This document shows positions 8,397-16,816 of a stretch of 37,411 bases of DNA, one piece after another. The number at the start of each line of letters is the position of its first letter. The first letter of the stretch is position 1. The stretch is from Allopontixanthobacter sp034376665. Its GTDB lineage: Bacteria; Pseudomonadota; Alphaproteobacteria; Sphingomonadales; Sphingomonadaceae. Below the pieces are notes generated by a model that was not told where the DNA came from, did not search any database, and saw only the letters and a program-made list of their open reading frames with translations. The stretch covers positions 1 through 37,411 of the forward strand of contig NZ_JAXMJI010000095.1 of assembly GCF_034376665.1 (NCBI RefSeq). Reading direction: 5' to 3'. The translations under genes and the position numbers were made by a program.

Positions 8397-10013
8397 ATGA
8401 GCGAAGCGGCAGCGGGAACGGTCGGTGGCCAAAAGGGCATTCTTGGGTGGATCGAACGGACCGGAAACAGACTGCCCGATCCGGTGTTCCTGTTCTTCTG
8501 GCTGATCGCCGGACTGATCGCCATCTCCATCATTGCCTCGCTCGCGGGATGGTCTGCCGTCCACCCGACCGAAATTGACGAAGCGACGGGCGTTGCCACG
8601 GTAATTACGGCCGCCAGTCTGTTTTCAGCGGAGAATATTCAGCGGCTGTGGGTCGAAATGCCCCGGACGTTCACCCACTTTCATCCTCTCGGCTATGTCC
8701 TGGTGGTGATGCTGGGCGCAGGCGTGGCAGAACGCGCCGGCCTGTTCGGCACCGCCATGCGCGCCGGCGTGCGGGGGGCCCGCGTGGGTCTTCTGACGCC
8801 GATCGTGGTGCTGGTCGGGATGATGGGTAATCTGGCAGCCGATGCCGCCTATGTCGTGCTGATCCCGCTAGCGGGAATAATCTTCCATGCTGCCGGGCGG
8901 CATCCGATCGCCGGGATCGCGGCCAGTTTCGCCGGGGTTTCCGGCGGATTTTCCGCCAATCTGCTCCCCGGCCAGCTTGATGCGCTGTTGTTCGGCATTA
9001 CCGAAGCCGCGGTCGAGACTGTCTTCGGTGATTTCACCGCGAATATTGCCGGAAACTGGTATTTCATCGCTGCGATGGTCTTCGTTTTCCTGCCGGTGAT
9101 CTGGTTCGTGACCGATCGGATGATCGAGCCGCGGCTGGGCAAATGGAACCCTGCGATGGCCGGTTCCGCTGCCCCTGAAGAGGCCAGCGACCGTGATCTG
9201 ACTGCCGAAGAACGCAAGGGTCTCAAGCGGGCCGGTCTCGCCGCATTATTTGTGATCGGACTTTGGCTCGCCTTTACCCTCGGTCCGGGCACGCCGCTGA
9301 TCGACGAGGAGGCCACGCCAGAAGCGCGGTTGACCCCCTTCTATCAGTCGCTGGTAGCGGGCTTCTTCCTGCTTTTCCTGCTGAGCGGGTGGGCGTACGG
9401 CAAGGCTGCGGGCACGATCAGCGATCATCGCGGCCTGGTCAAAATGATGAGCGAGAGCATGGCGGACCTCGCCTATTATCTCGTGCTCGCGTTCGCGGCC
9501 GCGCATTTCGTGGCGATGTTCGCCTGGTCCAATCTCGGGCTGATTCTGGCGGTTCACGGCGCGGATGCCTTGAGCGCGTCGGGCCTGCCCGCATGGGCGC
9601 TGCTGGGCGCGATTGTCCTGCTGTCCGCCTTGCTCAACCTGTTCATCGGTTCGGCAAGCGCAAAATGGGCGCTGCTCGCCCCGGTCATGGTGCCGATGCT
9701 GATGCTGCTGGGTGTCAGCCCCGAGATGAGCACCGCCGCCTACCGCGTGGGCGACAGCGCGACCAACATCATCACCCCGCTGATGGTCTATTTCCCGCTG
9801 ATCCTGATTTTCTGCCAGCGGTGGCAGAAGGATTTCGGATTGGGCAGCCTGGCCGCCACCATGCTTCCCTATTCGATCGGCCTGATGGTCGTCGGGGTTA
9901 CGCTGGTGATCGGCTGGGTTGCGCTCGATTTGCCACTGGGGCCGGGTGCATCGGTGTTCATGGAGATCCCCGGGCATGTGACCAGCCCGGTAGCGGCGGC
10001 ACCCGCAAGCTAG
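8397..10013 (+). CDS. AbgT family transporter
   Basis: A 538-aa polytopic inner-membrane protein matching the AbgT family (p-aminobenzoyl-glutamate import; some members export sulfonamides). Family hallmarks include the N-terminal GWIERTGNRLPDPVFLFFWL, the re-entrant region NLAADAAYVVLIPLAGIIF, and the C-terminal signature GSASAKWALLAPVMVPM followed by RVGDSATNIITPLMVYFPL. The ATG at 8397 follows a GCGGGGGATTTTC ribosome site; an upstream in-frame TTG is unlikely. It is the only plus-strand gene inside the otherwise minus-strand translation cluster. Whether it imports folate breakdown products here is inference. Confidence 0.93.
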   Translation: MSEAAAGTVGGQKGILGWIERTGNRLPDPVFLFFWLIAGLIAISIIASLAGWSAVHPTEIDEATGVATVITAASLFSAENIQRLWVEMPRTFTHFHPLGYVLVVMLGAGVAERAGLFGTAMRAGVRGARVGLLTPIVVLVGMMGNLAADAAYVVLIPLAGIIFHAAGRHPIAGIAASFAGVSGGFSANLLPGQLDALLFGITEAAVETVFGDFTANIAGNWYFIAAMVFVFLPVIWFVTDRMIEPRLGKWNPAMAGSAAPEEASDRDLTAEERKGLKRAGLAALFVIGLWLAFTLGPGTPLIDEEATPEARLTPFYQSLVAGFFLLFLLSGWAYGKAAGTISDHRGLVKMMSESMADLAYYLVLAFAAAHFVAMFAWSNLGLILAVHGADALSASGLPAWALLGAIVLLSALLNLFIGSASAKWALLAPVMVPMLMLLGVSPEMSTAAYRVGDSATNIITPLMVYFPLILIFCQRWQKDFGLGSLAATMLPYSIGLMVVGVTLVIGWVALDLPLGPGASVFMEIPGHVTSPVAAAPAS

Positions 10014-10411
10014 GCGTCGTCGGCACCCAGATCGCGCACGACCTTCGGATCGTTCAACAGACGTTCGATCCGTTCGGCCTCGTCAAAGCTTTCGTCCCCG
10101 CGGAAGTTCAGTTTCGGCGCAAATTTCAGGCCCAGACGCTTGGCCACTTCGCGCTGGAAATATGCGGTGTTGACGCGCAGCGCCTTGATCACGACTGCTT
10201 CGTCCTCGCCCAGCAGGGGCTTCACATAGACCGCCGCGTTGCGCAGATCGGGGCTCATGCGCACCTCCGTAACGGAAACGGAATGGGCGGTGAGCGTGTC
10301 ATCATGCACTTCCTGCCGGCTGAGCAGTTCGGACAGGATATGCCGCACCCGTTCGCCCACTTTCAGGACGCGGACCGATTGCTGTTCGGGGGTGAATTGC
10401 TGTCTAGCCAT
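10010..10411 (-). CDS. rbfA: 30S ribosome-binding factor RbfA
   Basis: A 133-aa KH-like protein needed for late 30S maturation. Family motifs seen are QSVRVLKVGERVRHILSELL at the start, VSVTEVRMSPDLRNAAVYV in the core and KRLGLKFAPKLNFRGDESF near the end. The ATG at 10411 begins MARQQFT. Its TAG stop and the TAG stop of the convergent transporter share the palindrome CTAG at 10010-10013. Its start overlaps the end of the DUF1697 gene by 8 bp. Confidence 0.96.
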   Translation of the reverse strand: MARQQFTPEQQSVRVLKVGERVRHILSELLSRQEVHDDTLTAHSVSVTEVRMSPDLRNAAVYVKPLLGEDEAVVIKALRVNTAYFQREVAKRLGLKFAPKLNFRGDESFDEAERIERLLNDPKVVRDLGADDA

Positions 10412-10967
10412 CGCTTGAGTCCATCTTGTCCGCAATCCGCTTGAGGGAGCGCAAATTGCGCGCCGTTCCGCGGGTGCCCAGTTTGCGTTCGATAAAGGGC
10501 GCGGTCAATTTGCTGTCGGCAACGCCTTGGCCAAAATCGATATGCAAAGCGCCGGTTCCGGCCGCGAGGCGTTCCCCGCCCCGCCCCGTTCCCGTGGTCC
10601 CGACGAAACTGGTGATCAGATCGTCAAACTGTTCTGCTGTGGGTTGGTGTTCGAGCCAGTGAACGTGGACGAATTTGTCGTCATTCTCGCCGTGAAACGG
10701 ATTCTCCGCAATCGCCGCGAGAACTTCATCCCGGCTGCGCACGACCACCACGGAATTGATATCGAATTCCTCTTTCAGAATGAAAGCGATCTTCTGTGAC
10801 AATCCGGGAGTCGGGCGTTCATCATGCCGGAACAGCACATTGCCGCTGGCAATGACGGTTTCGACATCCTCGAAATCCTCATATTTCAGAGCATTCCGAA
10901 GGTCCTCCATCATCAACCGGTTACCGCCGACATTGATGGAACCGAGAAAGGCGACGTATTGGTTCAT
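10404..10967 (-). CDS. DUF1697 family protein
   Basis: 187 aa beginning MNQYVAFLGSINVGGNRLMM, the characteristic opening of DUF1697, followed by DLRNALKYEDFEDVETVIASGNVLF and ending in a basic RGTARNLRSLKRIADKM stretch. The biochemical role of the family is unknown. It sits between infB and rbfA and overlaps the rbfA start by 8 bp, so it is transcribed with the translation cluster. The ATG at 10967 was chosen from the family start; an in-frame upstream extension reads a low-complexity non-family stretch. Confidence 0.88.
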   Translation of the reverse strand: MNQYVAFLGSINVGGNRLMMEDLRNALKYEDFEDVETVIASGNVLFRHDERPTPGLSQKIAFILKEEFDINSVVVVRSRDEVLAAIAENPFHGENDDKFVHVHWLEHQPTAEQFDDLITSFVGTTGTGRGGERLAAGTGALHIDFGQGVADSKLTAPFIERKLGTRGTARNLRSLKRIADKMDSSDG

Positions 10968-11095
10968 CCGACTCCGGCACCCCAAAGGAGAAATAGCCCA
11001 AACACTGCGGCGGTCAGCGCGAACGGCAGCAGAATTAGGCCAACAACCAGACGCGCCCACCTGTTCGGCCTATATGCCTCCGCTATCTTGCAGCC

Positions 11096-13645
11096 CTACA
11101 GAACCCGTTCACGCTCCTCGACTTCGAACACTTCGAGCATATCACCCGGCTTGATGTCGTTGGTGTCTTCCAGGACCACGCCGCATTCCAGACCGGTGCG
11201 GACTTCGTCCACATCGTCCTTGAAGCGCCGCAAGCTGGCGATGGTCGTGGCGGACACGATAACATCCTCGCGCGTGAGGCGTGCGTGCAGCCCCTTGCGG
11301 ATGACGCCTTCGGTAACCAGCAGGCCGGCTGCCTTGTCCTTCTTGCCGGACTTGAACACTTCCTTGACCTCGGCCCGGCCGACCACGTGTTCGATCTTCT
11401 CGGGACCGAGTTCGCCGGCCATTTCCTTCGCGATTTCCTCGGTAAGGTGATAGATCACGTCGAAATATTTCATCTCGACGCGGTCCCGCGCAACCAGCGC
11501 ACGGGCCTTGGGATTGGGCCGAACGCCGAAACCGATGATCGGTGCCTTTGATGCCGCCGCCAGAATTACGTCGCTTTCGGTGATCGCGCCGACCCCGGCG
11601 TGCAGGACACGCACCTTGATCAAATCGTTCGACAGGGCGTGAAGCGCGGTGTTGATCGCCTGCACCGAGCCCTGGACATCGGCTTTCACCACGACAGGAA
11701 ATTCGACCACGTCGGTCTTCATGGAGGAGAACATCGCGTCGAAATTGGTCGGCGCGAGGGCGGTACGCGTTTCGGTCGCCTTTTCGCGGCGATATTGCGC
11801 CACTTCGCGGGCGCGCTGTTCGTTTTCCACCACCGTCAGCTGTTCACCGGCGTCCGGCACACCGCCAAGGCCGAGTACCTCGACCGGCATGGACGGACCA
11901 GCTTCCTTGATCTGCTTGCCCTGATCGTCGACGATAGCTCGGACCTTGCCGCTTTCGCTGCCGACCACGAAATTATCGCCTTTCTTGAGCGTACCGCGGG
12001 TAATCAGCACCGTCGCCACCGGGCCGCGGCCCTTGTCGAGCTGGGCTTCGATCACGATGGCTTCAGCCGGACGATCCGGACGCGCCTGCAATTCGAGCAG
12101 TTCCGCCTGCAGCGCAATCTTGTCGAGCAATCCGTCGAGGTTGGTCTTGTTCTTGGCCGAAATCTCGACATCCTGGACATCGCCCGACATTGCTTCGACC
12201 ATCACATCGTGTTCGAGCAGCCGTTCGCGGATTTTCTGCGGGTTGGCTTCAGGTTTGTCGATCTTGTTGATCGCGACAATCATTGGCACACCCGCTGCCT
12301 GCGTGTGTTTGATCGCCTCGATCGTCTGCGGCATGATCCCGTCATCGGCCGCGACCACCAGCACCACGATATCGGTGACGTTGGCACCGCGCTGGCGCAT
12401 TTCGGTGAAGGCCGCATGACCCGGCGTATCGAGGAAGGTGATCTTGTCACCGTTCTTGGTCGTGACCTGATACGACCCGATATGCTGGGTGATCCCGCCG
12501 GCTTCACCGCGCACTACATCGGTGCCGCGCAGGGCATCGAGCAGGCTGGTCTTGCCGTGATCGACATGGCCCATGATCGTCACCACAGGCGGGCGCGGAC
12601 GCAGGGTTTCTGCCGGGTCGGAATCGACTTCCTTCTGGATGTCCACATCGCTGTCGGACACGCGCTGGATGGTGTGGCCGAATTCCTCGACCAGCAACTC
12701 CGCTGTATCCTGATCGATTGTCTGATTGACGGTGACCATCATGTCCATGTTGAACAGCGCCTTCACCAGATCGGCGCCCTTTTCGCCCATCCGCTTGGCC
12801 AGTTCCTGCACCGTGATAGCTTCCGGCACCACGACATCGCGGTACTGCTTCTCGCGCTGCTTGCGGGCTCCGCCGCCTTGAATGCGGCGCTCCTTCTCGC
12901 GCGCACGCTTGAGCGCGGCGAGCGAACGGGCGCGCGCGCCTTCATCATCGTTGAGCGCACGATTGACAGTCAGCTTGCCGCTGCGCCGACGGTCTTCCTC
13001 GGCTTTGCTGGTGCGCTTTTCTTCCTTCTTCTTCTTTTCCGGGCGCTTGGCTTCGGGGCGGGCGACCGGCGTGAAGCGGCGCGCGGCGGGTGCCGGCGTG
13101 GCTTCGGCGTCCATGATCGCCTCGACTTCGGCCTCCGCTTCGGGGTCCAGTTTCTTGGCCGCTTCTGCGGCAGGTGCAGTATCGGCTGGCGCGGATTTGG
13201 CCTCCGCTTCCGCAGGTTCGCCATCCTCAGCTTCGCGATTGGCTTCGGCGCGCTGCTTCTCGCCAGCGAGCGCCTTGGCCTTTTCCGCTTCCTCGCGGCG
13301 CCGTGCTTCCTCGGCGGAACGCAGGCGATCTTCCTCGGCCTCGCGCTGCAGACGGGCAACGCGTTCCTGCGCGGTTTCGTCCGAAGCCGGTGCCTTCCTT
13401 GCGGCGGGCTTCGGCGCAGGGGTTGGCGCGGGCGCACGCGCCGGGGCCGGCGTTGGCGCGGCAGACACTTCCTCGACCGGCGGAGCCTCACCCGGCTTCA
13501 CCAGTTTGCGGCGACGCTTCACCTCGACCGTGACCTTGTTGGTCCGGCCGTGGCTGAAGGTCTGTTTGACCTCACCGGCATCGACCGCCCGCGAAAGGCC
13601 CAGAGGCTTGCGGGTGCGTGTCGGTTTGTCTTCAGTATCGCTCAT
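11096..13645 (-). CDS. infB: Translation initiation factor IF-2
   Basis: 849 aa. The order is: a short N-terminal domain (MSDTEDKPTRTRKPLGLSRAV, KQTFSHGRTNKVTVEVKRRR), a long Ala/Glu/Pro/Lys-rich linker of about 200 residues, the IF2N domain (ITVQELAKRMGEKGADLVKALF), the GTPase domain with GHVDHGKTSLLDALR, DTPGHAAF and NKIDK, and the C-terminal domains (VGFGVRPN-like and KGLHARLTREDVIV). IF-2 delivers initiator tRNA to the 30S subunit. The gene follows ylxR after 9 bp. After its TAG stop the same frame stays open for 43 codons and encodes a hydrophobic segment (see findings). Confidence 0.98.
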   Translation of the reverse strand: MSDTEDKPTRTRKPLGLSRAVDAGEVKQTFSHGRTNKVTVEVKRRRKLVKPGEAPPVEEVSAAPTPAPARAPAPTPAPKPAARKAPASDETAQERVARLQREAEEDRLRSAEEARRREEAEKAKALAGEKQRAEANREAEDGEPAEAEAKSAPADTAPAAEAAKKLDPEAEAEVEAIMDAEATPAPAARRFTPVARPEAKRPEKKKKEEKRTSKAEEDRRRSGKLTVNRALNDDEGARARSLAALKRAREKERRIQGGGARKQREKQYRDVVVPEAITVQELAKRMGEKGADLVKALFNMDMMVTVNQTIDQDTAELLVEEFGHTIQRVSDSDVDIQKEVDSDPAETLRPRPPVVTIMGHVDHGKTSLLDALRGTDVVRGEAGGITQHIGSYQVTTKNGDKITFLDTPGHAAFTEMRQRGANVTDIVVLVVAADDGIMPQTIEAIKHTQAAGVPMIVAINKIDKPEANPQKIRERLLEHDVMVEAMSGDVQDVEISAKNKTNLDGLLDKIALQAELLELQARPDRPAEAIVIEAQLDKGRGPVATVLITRGTLKKGDNFVVGSESGKVRAIVDDQGKQIKEAGPSMPVEVLGLGGVPDAGEQLTVVENEQRAREVAQYRREKATETRTALAPTNFDAMFSSMKTDVVEFPVVVKADVQGSVQAINTALHALSNDLIKVRVLHAGVGAITESDVILAAASKAPIIGFGVRPNPKARALVARDRVEMKYFDVIYHLTEEIAKEMAGELGPEKIEHVVGRAEVKEVFKSGKKDKAAGLLVTEGVIRKGLHARLTREDVIVSATTIASLRRFKDDVDEVRTGLECGVVLEDTNDIKPGDMLEVFEVEERERVL

Positions 13646-13654
13646 AAAACCAGT

Positions 13655-14461
13655 CTATCCTTCAAAACTCAATTCGTCGCCCAAATGATCTGCAATGGGC
13701 GGATCATTGGTTTCGTTTTCAGCATCATGTCCGGCCTGCTCGGTTTCCCCGAGGCGCCCGATAAAATGCAGCAGTCGCGCCAGAACGGGTTCGATCCGTT
13801 CCGCCGAAGCCCTGTCGGCAAGCGCGAGATGGACGACATTGTCGCGGCCCAATGCCACAGACAGAGCCGCCCGGTCCAGTGGCAAGCGTATTCCTTGTGC
13901 TCCGGAGCCTTCAATATCCTGGCCCACGCGCCATGCCTGATCCAGTTTGCGGCTGCCATCCAGGCTGGCATCGCTGGCGTGCATCAACAGACCGACACGC
14001 CCGCGCCGGGCCTGTTCGGCAATCCGGTCCGAACCCAATATAAGCTTTCCCGCGCGCATTTCGAGACCGAGCCGGTCACACAAGAGCCGCCTCAGGCCGG
14101 TTTCGATGCGGTCGGGAAGATCGTCGGGCACTTCCAGGCGGGCACCCTTGAACGCCCGCGCCAGCGCGCCGCGCAGTTTGCCGCCGCCTTTGCCCGCGCC
14201 CATTGCCGCTTCGAGTTCGGTGCGCGACACGCCCAGCCACGCACCCCGCCCGGGTGCGCGCGCCAGAAGATCGGGCAGGACCTGCGCGGTTCCATCGGGG
14301 CCGTCAGGTGAAATCGCCAGGCGGATCAGGGTCCCCCGCGGGGCGACCTCACCGGTCAGGATGCACTTGCGTTCCGGACAGGATTCCCCGGCCGCGGAAG
14401 TGCGCGTCCGCGAAGGGTCGGCTTTGGCGGAATTTACGCGCTCATTGTGTGGAGTCCGCAT
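13655..14461 (-). CDS. ylxR: YlxR (DUF448) RNA-binding protein fused to an L7Ae-like domain
   Basis: 268 aa. The N-terminal YlxR/DUF448 domain shows CPERKCILTGEVAPRGTLIRLAISPDG and the later 'GRGAW' signature (APGRGAWLG). The C-terminal half has an L7Ae/L30e-like pattern (LILGSDRIAEQARRGRVGLLMHASDAS), the alphaproteobacterial fused form. YlxR homologues modulate RNase P in some Firmicutes; the role here is not shown. The ATG at 14461 has an excellent AGGAGG box six bases upstream and lies inside the end of nusA, overlapping it by 20 bp. The tail ends in an acidic stretch. Confidence 0.9.
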   Translation of the reverse strand: MRTPHNERVNSAKADPSRTRTSAAGESCPERKCILTGEVAPRGTLIRLAISPDGPDGTAQVLPDLLARAPGRGAWLGVSRTELEAAMGAGKGGGKLRGALARAFKGARLEVPDDLPDRIETGLRRLLCDRLGLEMRAGKLILGSDRIAEQARRGRVGLLMHASDASLDGSRKLDQAWRVGQDIEGSGAQGIRLPLDRAALSVALGRDNVVHLALADRASAERIEPVLARLLHFIGRLGETEQAGHDAENETNDPPIADHLGDELSFEG

Positions 14462-16094
14462 CAGCGGCCTCCTGTGTGTCGGAAGCGGCTGCTGTAGCAG
14501 GCGCTTCATCTTCGAACCAATGCGCTCGCGCGGCCATGATGATCTCGTTGCCCTGTTCTTCGGTCAGGCCGAACACACCCAGCACGCCGCCCTTGTCTTC
14601 GGTGCGCTGCGGACGCTTCATCGGCGGGCCCTCGGCATTCGCGCGGCGGCGCGGGGCCTCGCGCTTCTTGGCGATCAGTTCGTCGGTTGCGAGATCGGCC
14701 AAATCGTCGAGCGTCTTGATCCCAGCCTTGCCCAGCACGACCAGCATCTGTTCGGTCAGATGCGGCATTTCGGCCAGATCATCCTCGACCCCCAGTTCGC
14801 GGCGTTCGGCGCGGGCGGTGTCCTCGTGCCGTTCCAGCGCTTCGGTCGCGCGGCTCTGCAGTTCTTCCGCCAGTTCCTCGTCGAAACCTTCGATGCTGGC
14901 GAGTTCCGCCAGTTCGACATAGGCAACTTCTTCCAGCTCGGCGAAACCTTCGGCAACCAGCAGCTGCGACAGGGTTTCGTCCACGTCGAGTTCTTCCTCG
15001 AACATCTTGGAGCGTTCCGCGAATTCGCGCTGGCGCTTCTCGCTCGCTTCTTCCTCGGTCATGATGTCAATCTGGTGACCGGTCAGCTGACTGGCGAGAC
15101 GGACATTCTGACCGCGGCGACCGATCGCCAGGCTGAGCTGATCATCGGGGACAACCACTTCGATGCGGCCTTCTTCCTCGTCCAGCACGACGCGGCTGAC
15201 GGTTGCAGGCTGCAAACCGTTGACCACGAAGGTCGCGGTGTCTTCGGACCAGGGGATGATGTCGATCTTCTCGCCCTGCAATTCCTGGACTACCGCCTGA
15301 ACGCGGCTGCCCTTCATGCCGACGCAGGCACCGACCGGGTCGATGCTGCTGTCGTGACTGATCACGCCGATCTTGGCGCGGCTGCCCGGATCGCGAGCGG
15401 CGGCCTTGATTTCGATGATGCCGTCATAGATTTCGGGAACTTCCTGCGCAAACAGCTTCTTCATGAAATCGGGATGTGCGCGGGACAGGAAAATCTGCGG
15501 ACCGCGGTTGTTGCGTTCCACCTTGGTAATCAGCGCCCGGACGCGTTCGCCCACGCGGGCAGCCTCGCGGGGGATCTGCTGGTCGCGGCGGATAACACCT
15601 TCGGCGCGGCCGAGGTTGACGATCACATGGCCGAATTCAACCGACTTGATAACCCCGGTGATGACTTCGTTCGCGCGGTCCTTGAATTCTTCGTACTGGC
15701 GTTCGCGCTCGGCATCGCGGACCTTCTGGAAGATCACCTGCTTGGCGCTCTGCGCGTCGATCCGGCCGAGGTCCACCGGAGGCAGCGGGTCGACAATGAA
15801 ATCGCCGACAGCCGAACCCGGCTGCAGCTTTTCAGCCTGCTTCAGGTCCACCTGCTTGAAGTAATCCTCGACTTCCTCGACCACTTCCACGACGCGCCAC
15901 AGGCGCAGATCGCCAGTGACCGGGTCAAGCTTGGCACGGATATCGTTTTCCGCGCCGTAGCGGTTGCGCGCACTTTTCTGGATCGCTTCTTCCATCGCTT
16001 CGATAACGATCGACTTGTCGATCATCTTCTCGGTAGCAACGGCGGTCGCAATTGCGAGTAGCTCTGCCTTGTTGGCGGAAATTGCACTGGCCAT
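14442..16094 (-). CDS. nusA: Transcription termination/antitermination protein NusA
   Basis: 550 aa. The N-terminal polymerase-binding domain begins MASAISANKAELLAIATAVA; an S1 domain (ANEVITGVIKSVEFGHVIVNLG) and two KH domains (RDPGSRAKIGVISHD and QLSLAIGRRGQNVRLASQLTG) follow; acidic repeat-like C-terminal regions (VDETLSQLLVAEGFAELEEV, TEQMLVVLGKAGIKTLDDLA) close it. NusA controls pausing, termination and antitermination. The ATG overlaps the rimP stop by one base. The final about 60 residues are acidic/alanine-rich and variable. Confidence 0.98.
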   Translation of the reverse strand: MASAISANKAELLAIATAVATEKMIDKSIVIEAMEEAIQKSARNRYGAENDIRAKLDPVTGDLRLWRVVEVVEEVEDYFKQVDLKQAEKLQPGSAVGDFIVDPLPPVDLGRIDAQSAKQVIFQKVRDAERERQYEEFKDRANEVITGVIKSVEFGHVIVNLGRAEGVIRRDQQIPREAARVGERVRALITKVERNNRGPQIFLSRAHPDFMKKLFAQEVPEIYDGIIEIKAAARDPGSRAKIGVISHDSSIDPVGACVGMKGSRVQAVVQELQGEKIDIIPWSEDTATFVVNGLQPATVSRVVLDEEEGRIEVVVPDDQLSLAIGRRGQNVRLASQLTGHQIDIMTEEEASEKRQREFAERSKMFEEELDVDETLSQLLVAEGFAELEEVAYVELAELASIEGFDEELAEELQSRATEALERHEDTARAERRELGVEDDLAEMPHLTEQMLVVLGKAGIKTLDDLADLATDELIAKKREAPRRRANAEGPPMKRPQRTEDKGGVLGVFGLTEEQGNEIIMAARAHWFEDEAPATAAASDTQEAADADSTQ

Positions 16095-16657
16095 CAGTCG
16101 TCAGCCTTCTCTTCTTCTTCGAAAATCTCGTCGGCACCACTGGTGTCGATCGGTCTGGTTGCAGCGATCAGCGCGTCTGTAAGGACCAGCTTCGCCGAAT
16201 GAATCATGTCGAGCGCCACGGAATGCCGCTTCGCCTGTTTATCGTCCACGGTCACCAGATCGCCTTCGATTCCGATCAGTGTACCACGAATATTGCGCTG
16301 CCCGTCAATCTTGTCGACCAGCGCCAGCTTGACTTCGTGCCCGGACCAATTGCCGAAATCCTTCGGCCGGGTAAGCGGGCGGTCGATGCCGGGGGAACTG
16401 ACTTCGAGGTGGTAATTCCCCTCGACCAGTTCCTCGCCCGATTCTTCCAGTTCGTCGATCCTGGCGGACACCGCGCGCGACAGGGCGGCGCATTGTTCGA
16501 TCAGCAGCTGCCCGGTGGCGGGATCTTCGGCCATGATCTGCAAGGCGCGCTCGCCGTCACCGGCTTCGGAGCCGGTCATGATCACGCGCACCAGATCAAA
16601 CCCGAGCGCGGCCGCTTCGGGTTCGATAATCTGTGTCAGGCGTGCCAGATCGGCCAT
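16094..16657 (-). CDS. rimP: Ribosome maturation factor RimP
   Basis: 187 aa; begins MADLARLTQIIEPEAAALGFDLVRV and contains the family motif YHLEVSSPGIDRPLTRPKDF. RimP assists 30S assembly. The ATG at 16657 has GGAG five bases upstream; the longer frame to 16726 is not family-like. The C-terminal tail is acidic (EIFEEEEKADD). It is the first gene of the cluster; a weak possible promoter (TTGCAT at 16783-16778, TAAAGG at 16760-16755, 17-bp spacing, minus strand) lies about 100 bp upstream. Confidence 0.95.
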   Translation of the reverse strand: MADLARLTQIIEPEAAALGFDLVRVIMTGSEAGDGERALQIMAEDPATGQLLIEQCAALSRAVSARIDELEESGEELVEGNYHLEVSSPGIDRPLTRPKDFGNWSGHEVKLALVDKIDGQRNIRGTLIGIEGDLVTVDDKQAKRHSVALDMIHSAKLVLTDALIAATRPIDTSGADEIFEEEEKADD

Positions 16658-16816
16658 TGATGCTCCAATAGATCGACATATGCGGCAAAGCAGTTTCGCG
16701 CCGGCCCCTTTCGGCGCCAGCCCCACTTCATCAAGACAATGTCGGGATTGAGGCCCTTTAGAGCGTCACGGAATTAAATGCAACAAGGCATAGTCGCACA
16801 GGTACGGCTTTTTGCC

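Noticed and set aside
11600..14311. 903-codon antisense frame across infB and ylxR
   Set aside because: Shadow of infB; F/H/R-rich antisense composition and no family pattern.
13947..16061. 704-codon antisense frame across nusA
   Set aside because: Shadow of nusA for the same reason.
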